Positions 27,254 to 33,520 of a stretch of DNA of 33,520 bases are shown piece after piece. A program made the position numbers and the translations under genes. The DNA comes from Bacteroidales bacterium (GTDB lineage: Bacteria > Bacteroidota > Bacteroidia > Bacteroidales > UBA1715), in the NCBI GenBank assembly GCA_027858745.1, contig JAQICB010000009.1, forward strand, positions 1 through 33,520, written 5' to 3'. Every line of letters begins with the position of its first letter. The first letter of the stretch is position 1. A model generated the notes under the pieces. That model was not told the origin of the DNA. It searched no databases and saw only the letters and a list, made by a program, of their open reading frames with translations.

Positions 27254-28447
27254 TTAATATGCCGTAAGTATTTCTATAAGCTCTTTGTCAACAAATGTAT
27301 TTTCACGTTTTTCACTGTCCCAACCAACAATACCGAAATTACCTTTGTAATCCCACGCAGCGAATACAATATTATTTTCTTTAAAGACTGTTGTAATATC
27401 ATTATAGTAGCGTAATCGGGTTTCTCGTTCAACGTTAGGTAAACATCCAAATTCATTACAATATAATTGCAAACCGGATTCCCTAGCTTTTTTCACCGCC
27501 GGTTTCATAATTTCACGTAATTTATCAATATCAAAATGCTCACGTGCTCGCTCCTCTTCTATACGCGAAACTAAACCAACTCGAGAGGTATCAACATATT
27601 TCTCATAACTTTCGTCATCGATAATAACACCGGGGTAATTTACCGGACCGGTATAATATTTTGCATCAGACCAAGAAGCTTGATAATGCGTAATAAAATA
27701 CGGATGATACGTATGTACCGTTAAGATAATATTTGGGTCATTTTTCGGCACATACAAATCAGGAAATGTATGCGGTTGTTGCCAACGGTTTGAACCTAAC
27801 ATAAGTACCCGATTGGGTTCAAGAGCACGAATTCGTTCAAATACTTTTTTCACTAAATCATTCCACATTTCAGATTCGGGTGCTACCGGTTCGTTCATGA
27901 ACTCATATGCAAGCATATCGTTAGGGTATTGTTTTAAATTAGCAGACAATGTATCCCATAAAGTAAGGAATTTCTCTTGAGCTTCGGGACTTGTCCACAA
28001 TGTCATTTCACCTTCATTATTACGAGCATTAAAGTGGTGCGAACGTAAAATATGCAAGTCAAAAACCACCCTCATATCATGTTTCAAACACCAACGAATT
28101 GCATTATGAAAAGCATCAAATGCACTATCAATAGGTTCGCCGTTTTTAGTAAAAACCACCTCTTCATCAACCGGAAGACGAATATGATCAAAACCATAGG
28201 ATTTAATATTTTTCACATCTTCTTCCGTAAAAAAAGTTTCACGGTCAACCCAATCACCTGTTTGCGAAATCCAGTGACTAATATTAATTCCCCGATAAAT
28301 TTCAAAACCACTGGGGTTTGAAATAAATGCAGGCTTTTCGACACAAGAACTGTCACTATCTTTCTGTGATGTTTGTGATCCCGATCCACCACATGAAGTA
28401 AACATAAGCAATGGAGTGAATGCTAAAATTAAAAATAATTGTTTCAT
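27254..28447 (-). CDS. Glycoside hydrolase family 5 (cellulase-like) lipoprotein
   Basis: Lipobox LLMFTSCGGSG; YEFMNEPVAP (acid/base Glu) and YCNEFGCLP (nucleophile Glu). Confidence 0.9.
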   Translation of the reverse strand: MKQLFLILAFTPLLMFTSCGGSGSQTSQKDSDSSCVEKPAFISNPSGFEIYRGINISHWISQTGDWVDRETFFTEEDVKNIKSYGFDHIRLPVDEEVVFTKNGEPIDSAFDAFHNAIRWCLKHDMRVVFDLHILRSHHFNARNNEGEMTLWTSPEAQEKFLTLWDTLSANLKQYPNDMLAYEFMNEPVAPESEMWNDLVKKVFERIRALEPNRVLMLGSNRWQQPHTFPDLYVPKNDPNIILTVHTYHPYFITHYQASWSDAKYYTGPVNYPGVIIDDESYEKYVDTSRVGLVSRIEEERAREHFDIDKLREIMKPAVKKARESGLQLYCNEFGCLPNVERETRLRYYNDITTVFKENNIVFAAWDYKGNFGIVGWDSEKRENTFVDKELIEILTAY

Positions 28448-28478
28448 ATAATAAAAATTTATTTAGGTTACTACTTAT

Positions 28479-29537
28479 TTATTGTGTGAGAATTTTTATA
28501 ATATCACTATCTTCTTCTTTGTTTGTATATGTTTTTCTATCCCACTCTACAATACCAAAATCACCTTTGTAATCCCAGCTAGCATACGCAATATTATACT
28601 GATTAAATACGGAAATTATATCTTCAAAATAACGAATCCTATCGTCTTCCGGTACCGAAGGCAAACAACCAAACTCATTGCAATACAGTTGCATTCCGTG
28701 TTTTTTTGCAAAATTAATAGCGGGAGAAACAATAGAGACAAAGGTTTCGCGAGAGAATTCATTATAATCTTTCACAATATCAAGAACTTTATCGCCTTTT
28801 GTAGCTTTTTCGAACTCTGAAAAATGTTCTTGGGGAATAATATTTCCCGGATATTGCACCGGTCCCGAATATTTACCAAGCGGCATCCAGTATGCTTTGT
28901 AATGAGTAAATGGTAAAGGATCGTATGTATGAAAACTGAGAATTATATTCGAATCGTTTGCAGGAATTTCAAAATACTTAAAAAAGCGAGGAAATTGCCA
29001 CATATTGGGACCGAAAATTAATGTTCTGTTGGGTTCTAATGCACGCAAAATAGTATGACCGCGGGCAACCAAAGAATTCCACATGCTATGTTTGGGAGCA
29101 ACAGGTTCATTCATAAACTCATATGCAACCATGTCGTTTGAATATGATGATAATTCACCGGATAGTTTTCGCCAAATATCAATCATTTTATCCTGATCTT
29201 CAGGATTGTTCCACAATGTCATTGCCCCCTCATTATTGCCGGCATTGAAGTGATGCGAACGCAGTATATGTAAATCGACCACCACTCGCATATCTTCTTC
29301 TAAACACCAATTTATACAGGAATGTAAATACGAAAGGTTTTCTTGATTAAACATACCGTTTTTATGAAATATTTGTTCTTCGTCAATTGGCACGCGAACA
29401 TGGTCAAAACCAAGATTTTTAAGATATGCAATATCATTTTTTGTGACAAATAAATCTTTCGGTGACCAGCCAAAAACTTGCGACAACCAATGGCTGAGAT
29501 TTATACCTTTTGTAATAGAAAACATATTAAGTATCAT
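28479..29537 (-). CDS. Glycoside hydrolase family 5 protein, paralog without signal peptide
   Basis: Collinear with 27254-28447 (GINLSHWLSQ, RVVVDLHILRSHHFNAGNNEGAMTLW, YEFMNEPVAP, YCNEFGCLP). Confidence 0.9.
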   Translation of the reverse strand: MILNMFSITKGINLSHWLSQVFGWSPKDLFVTKNDIAYLKNLGFDHVRVPIDEEQIFHKNGMFNQENLSYLHSCINWCLEEDMRVVVDLHILRSHHFNAGNNEGAMTLWNNPEDQDKMIDIWRKLSGELSSYSNDMVAYEFMNEPVAPKHSMWNSLVARGHTILRALEPNRTLIFGPNMWQFPRFFKYFEIPANDSNIILSFHTYDPLPFTHYKAYWMPLGKYSGPVQYPGNIIPQEHFSEFEKATKGDKVLDIVKDYNEFSRETFVSIVSPAINFAKKHGMQLYCNEFGCLPSVPEDDRIRYFEDIISVFNQYNIAYASWDYKGDFGIVEWDRKTYTNKEEDSDIIKILTQ

Positions 29538-29582
29538 TTAGAATTTAGATATGCAAAGTACAGCTTTTTTATGATTTTTTAA

Positions 29583-31706
29583 CTATTGAGCTGCTTTAAA
29601 TTTCGCAATACCTTCATTCAAATAGGCACTATATGTTGTCACAGACTGTGCAACGTCGTACCCAACAGGTTTCATTAACCTGTTACCCTCAGCATCTAAA
29701 ACCACATATAATGGTTGTGCAATAGTTTTATAGTAACGCAAAGAAAAGAATTTCCATTTATCAGCAATAGTTTTTATTTCGTACTCACGCCCCTCAAAAA
29801 GTTCCGTTTTTTGTTCATCTTCAGGCAGCGGATAATTGACATCCATATATAATGATATAAGCACATACTCATTTTCTATAATAGAAAACACCTCCGGTTG
29901 CGACCACACATTCAGTTCAATATCGCGACAGTTTGCACAGGTTTTTCCGGTAAAATCCAATAATACCGGCTTATTAACTTTTTGAGCATATGCTAAGCCC
30001 TCTTCATAATCAAAGAAACAATTTAATCCTAAGGGACAATCCAAGACTTCAGCATATTTCTTTGCCCCCGCATAGTCATCGGCTGCTTGTGATGTTCCTC
30101 CCGAACGGAGTGTTGGGGTGTACAGATCAAAAGTTTGCGTATTCATTGGAGGCAAATAACCACTTAATGGTTTAAGCGGCGCACCCCACATTCCCGGAAG
30201 TAAATAGAGTGCAAAACTAAACAATGCGGTGGCAAATAATAAGCGAGGAATAGACACATACGACAAATCACTGTCGTGAGCAAATTTAATTTTACCCAAA
30301 ATATACAAACCGGCCATTACCACAATTACAATCCATATTGCAATAAACAAATCACGTGGCAAAATGCTCCATCCTGCGGCTAAATCTGCCATTGAAATAA
30401 ATTTAAGTGCCAATGCCAATTCCACAAAACCAAGTAATATTTTAATCGTATTGAGCCACCCACCCGATTTGGGTAAAGAATGCAGTAAGGACGGGAATAT
30501 TGCGAAAAAGGTGAAAGGTAAAGCCAAGGCGACAGAAAAACCAAGCATTCCCATAAACGGACCGAGTACCGAACCCGAATGCACCGATTCGACCAACAAT
30601 GTTCCTATTATCATTGCGGTGCACGAAAATGAAACTAAAACCAAGGTAAAGGCCATAAAAAATACCGATACTAATCCGGATGAAGAATCAATTTTTTTAT
30701 CCATTTTATTGACCCAACTTGAAGGCAAGTTTATGTCAAATGCACCAAAAAATGAAATAGCAAATACCACGAAAATGATGAAAAACAACATATTGAATAT
30801 TGGATTTACCGACATTTCATACAATGCGGTTTCTCCAAATAATGTGGTAATAGCCAATCCCAATCCCACATATATTACAATAATAGACAATCCATAAATA
30901 ATAGCATCTCGAATACCTATTTTCCGTTCTTTTTTAATAAAAAGACTGACTGTCATTGGCACCATTGGAAACACACATGGCGTAAGAAAAGCGAGTAAAC
31001 CACCCAAAAATCCGGCAACAAATATCCACCACGGCGTTTGTGATTCAGATTCATAATCAGATGTTTCCTCAACTTCTGACACTTTTTTGGTTGTTACAGT
31101 TTCCTCTTGGTTTTTATATTGATTCTCAGCGGTTTCCGGTGCAGAAGCATGCAATTCAGAATCAGTTTTCGACTCACTTTCAGCAGTCTTTGTGTTCGAA
31201 TCAATTGTAGTCTTATCTTGCTTATTCTCCGATTCCTTTGGTGCTTGTTTTTGTTGCAGAGCAGGTATTGTTACCGAAAATTTCTCCGGAAAAGGATTCA
31301 CACACACACCATTATCTTTACATAACTGATAGGTATATGATCCCGTAATTGTCACTTCCTTATCTGTAGGAACAGTAAATTTTTGTCGCCATACAATATC
31401 TCCCTTAAAATCACGGACAGTTGTTTTAAAAATATCATCAAAAAATTCACGCGGTTCTGTATCATATAACAATCCCCCTTGAGTATTTACCTCCTTGGGA
31501 TAATCAAATGTAACCTCCGCAGCCAATGGACCACCCGCTCCTTGATCAAAACTATACATATGAAATTGATCCGGAATACTAATATTCATAAGTATTTCAA
31601 CTTCAGTATTAGAACTACGTTCGTATGAAAAAGACCATTGTGCTTCTTGTGCTTGTAGAAAAAAACTTAATAAAAAGAAGAGAATTAAAGATGATAATTT
31701 ATTCAT
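29583..31706 (-). CDS. dsbD: Thiol:disulfide interchange protein DsbD
   Basis: N-terminal periplasmic domain, CcdA-like TM domain (TPCVFPMVPMT), C-terminal thioredoxin domain with CANC. Confidence 0.92.
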   Translation of the reverse strand: MNKLSSLILFFLLSFFLQAQEAQWSFSYERSSNTEVEILMNISIPDQFHMYSFDQGAGGPLAAEVTFDYPKEVNTQGGLLYDTEPREFFDDIFKTTVRDFKGDIVWRQKFTVPTDKEVTITGSYTYQLCKDNGVCVNPFPEKFSVTIPALQQKQAPKESENKQDKTTIDSNTKTAESESKTDSELHASAPETAENQYKNQEETVTTKKVSEVEETSDYESESQTPWWIFVAGFLGGLLAFLTPCVFPMVPMTVSLFIKKERKIGIRDAIIYGLSIIVIYVGLGLAITTLFGETALYEMSVNPIFNMLFFIIFVVFAISFFGAFDINLPSSWVNKMDKKIDSSSGLVSVFFMAFTLVLVSFSCTAMIIGTLLVESVHSGSVLGPFMGMLGFSVALALPFTFFAIFPSLLHSLPKSGGWLNTIKILLGFVELALALKFISMADLAAGWSILPRDLFIAIWIVIVVMAGLYILGKIKFAHDSDLSYVSIPRLLFATALFSFALYLLPGMWGAPLKPLSGYLPPMNTQTFDLYTPTLRSGGTSQAADDYAGAKKYAEVLDCPLGLNCFFDYEEGLAYAQKVNKPVLLDFTGKTCANCRDIELNVWSQPEVFSIIENEYVLISLYMDVNYPLPEDEQKTELFEGREYEIKTIADKWKFFSLRYYKTIAQPLYVVLDAEGNRLMKPVGYDVAQSVTTYSAYLNEGIAKFKAAQ

Positions 31707-31816
31707 AATGTCTATTTTTACGATTAATTATTTCATTCGAATAACGCAAATATAGTCGTTATTTTTTGAATTTAATAACACAAATATATCGCTTTTTTAT
31801 CACTATTTAGTATATT

Positions 31817-32020
31817 ATGGCAGAAAAAAAAATTACATATCAAGAATCGATACAAGAAATAGAAGAGATAATTTCCTTAATCGAAGCAAAAGAAATAGAT
31901 GTAGATTCCTTGACCGAAAACATTAAACGTGCGGTATTTCTGATTTCCGAATGCAAAAAAAAATTACAAACCTCGGATGACGAAATTCAAAAACTGTTGA
32001 AAAGTATTGAGGACGAATAA
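31817..32020 (+). CDS. xseB: Exodeoxyribonuclease VII small subunit
   Basis: MAEKKITYQESIQEIEEIISLIEAKEIDVDSLTENIKRAVFLISECKKKLQ; family-typical length and pattern. Confidence 0.9.
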   Translation: MAEKKITYQESIQEIEEIISLIEAKEIDVDSLTENIKRAVFLISECKKKLQTSDDEIQKLLKSIEDE

Positions 32021-32088
32021 GTACTCATTTTCACAGACTTTTTCTATATTTGTACATATTCATTCAATAACATAAATTTAACAATACC

Positions 32089-33102
32089 ATGGCAACAAAC
32101 TCAGATGACAAAGTAAAAAACGAAAAATTAAAAGCTCTTCAACTTACACTTGACAAAATTGATAAAACTTATGGCAAGGGAGCTATTATGAAATTAGGCG
32201 ACAGAGCCATTGTTGATGTGCCGGTTATTTCTACCGGCTCTATCGGTCTCGATATGGCACTTGGCGTTGGTGGTTTTCCACGTGGTCGTGTTACCGAAAT
32301 ATATGGCCCGGAATCTTCGGGAAAAACAACATTGGCAATTCACGCAATAGCTGAATGTCAAAAAACCGGAGGCTTAGCTGCATTTATTGATGCAGAACAT
32401 GCCTTCGACCGTTTTTATGCTCAAAACCTCGGTGTTGATATAGAAAACCTTCTCATATCACAACCGGACAATGGCGAACAGGCATTAGAAATTGCCGATC
32501 ATTTAATTCGCTCGGGAGCAATTGATATTGTGGTAATTGACTCTGTTGCAGCATTAACTCCAAAATCGGAAATTGAAGGAGAAATGGGTGATTCTAAAAT
32601 GGGCTTACAAGCTCGTTTAATGTCGCAAGCACTTCGTAAACTTACATCTACTATTAGTAAAACAAATACGACACTTATTTTTATTAACCAATTACGTGAA
32701 AAAATTGGTGTTATGTTCGGTAATCCTGAAACAACAACCGGTGGTAATGCTTTAAAATTTTATTCCTCAGTTCGTATTGATATTCGTCGTATTGGTCAGT
32801 TAAAAGAAGGCGATCAAGTTCAGGGTAACAGAACACGGGCAAAAGTAGTAAAAAACAAAGTGGCTCCCCCATTCCGTAGTGTTGAATTTGACATTATGTT
32901 TGGTAAAGGAATTTCAAAAACCGGAGAAATAGTAGATATTGGTGTAGAATTGGAAATTATCAAAAAAAGTGGCTCGTGGTTTAGCTATGGAGACACAAAA
33001 CTTGGTCAAGGAAAAGAATCGGTTAAACAATTATTAGAAGACAATCCTGAACTGTTTACTGAAATTAATGATAAAATTCGTGCAATTCTTAATGAAAAAT
33101 AA
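32089..33102 (+). CDS. recA: Recombinase RecA
   Basis: [57 protein letters not shown]. Confidence 0.98.
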   Translation: MATNSDDKVKNEKLKALQLTLDKIDKTYGKGAIMKLGDRAIVDVPVISTGSIGLDMALGVGGFPRGRVTEIYGPESSGKTTLAIHAIAECQKTGGLAAFIDAEHAFDRFYAQNLGVDIENLLISQPDNGEQALEIADHLIRSGAIDIVVIDSVAALTPKSEIEGEMGDSKMGLQARLMSQALRKLTSTISKTNTTLIFINQLREKIGVMFGNPETTTGGNALKFYSSVRIDIRRIGQLKEGDQVQGNRTRAKVVKNKVAPPFRSVEFDIMFGKGISKTGEIVDIGVELEIIKKSGSWFSYGDTKLGQGKESVKQLLEDNPELFTEINDKIRAILNEK

Positions 33103-33103
33103 A

Positions 33104-33517
33104 ATGCGTAAACATATTTTATATGTTAGTACAATACTAGTTTTTTTTGTTTCATGCTCATATACCGACATGATTCTTTTTCTGCAAGTTGAAAATGCTC
33201 AGGGAATCTCAAAAGAAGATCCTGTGTACATGAAAGGTTTGCCTATAGGTTCTGTTGAAGATTTATCATTAGATAGTAAATATGTATATATTGAAATTTT
33301 GGTAGATAAAAATATTCCATTACCGATTGATTCTTATTTTTCTATCGAAAATACTGATATGTTAGGTAACAAACATATAGAAATAGTTCCCGGTAATGAA
33401 ACAATTTATTTTTCGGAGAACGACACCATTCGTGATGTTTCTTTGCAAATGCTCATTAACAAAACTATCGAATCGGTTGAATCTGCTACTGATTTCTTTA
33501 ATGATTCCAATAGATAA
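33104..33517 (+). CDS. Small MlaD/MCE-domain lipoprotein
   Basis: MRKHILYVSTILVFFVSCSYTD lipobox; VENAQGISKEDPVYMKGLPIGSVEDLSL matches the MCE pattern. ATG 2 nt after the recA stop preferred over the ORF start at 33068. Confidence 0.75.
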   Translation: MRKHILYVSTILVFFVSCSYTDMILFLQVENAQGISKEDPVYMKGLPIGSVEDLSLDSKYVYIEILVDKNIPLPIDSYFSIENTDMLGNKHIEIVPGNETIYFSENDTIRDVSLQMLINKTIESVESATDFFNDSNR

Positions 33518-33520
33518 AGA

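Noticed and set aside
30364-30897. 177-aa plus-strand ORF antisense to dsbD
   Set aside because: Lies wholly within a well-supported coding gene; low-complexity translation of the opposite strand.
1-33520. CRISPR array, tRNA/rRNA genes, integrase or transposase
   Set aside because: No regularly spaced repeats, no tRNA-like cloverleaf noticed, and no recombinase or transposase motif in any listed ORF.

Overview
AT-rich chromosomal window of Bacteroidota type, judged from the TonB-receptor/DUF4249 pair, TAnnTTTG-like -7 boxes and gene families. Most of it is ordinary chromosome: XRE regulator, DUF4249 + TonB-dependent receptor, PagL-like lipid A deacylase, PBP4-type carboxypeptidase, SDR, VOC protein, small 2x[4Fe-4S] ferredoxin (missing from the ORF track), TPR protein, gyrA, clpC, GH13 amylase, outer-membrane barrels, a MutY-like glycosylase, recG, a methyltransferase, two tandem GH5 paralogs, dsbD, xseB, recA and a small MlaD/MCE-like lipoprotein. 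Most interesting points: (1) a compact accessory island (about 9.02-11.74 kb) with a DUF3820 gene, an orphan small ORF, an AbiH-family gene and a RelE/ParE toxin-antitoxin relic. It sits between two convergent gene terminators and is bounded by an exact 17-bp direct repeat, with no integrase or transposase inside. (2) The relic's toxin frame is broken at two poly(A) runs, each restorable by removing one A. (3) A dispersed intergenic repeat family with AACCTGAGTTCGA...TCGAACTCAGGTT inverted ends, present at several loci. (4) A perfect or near-perfect palindrome cluster over the XRE promoter. (5) A MutY-like protein with no Fe-S cysteines. No tRNA, rRNA or CRISPR array was recognised.
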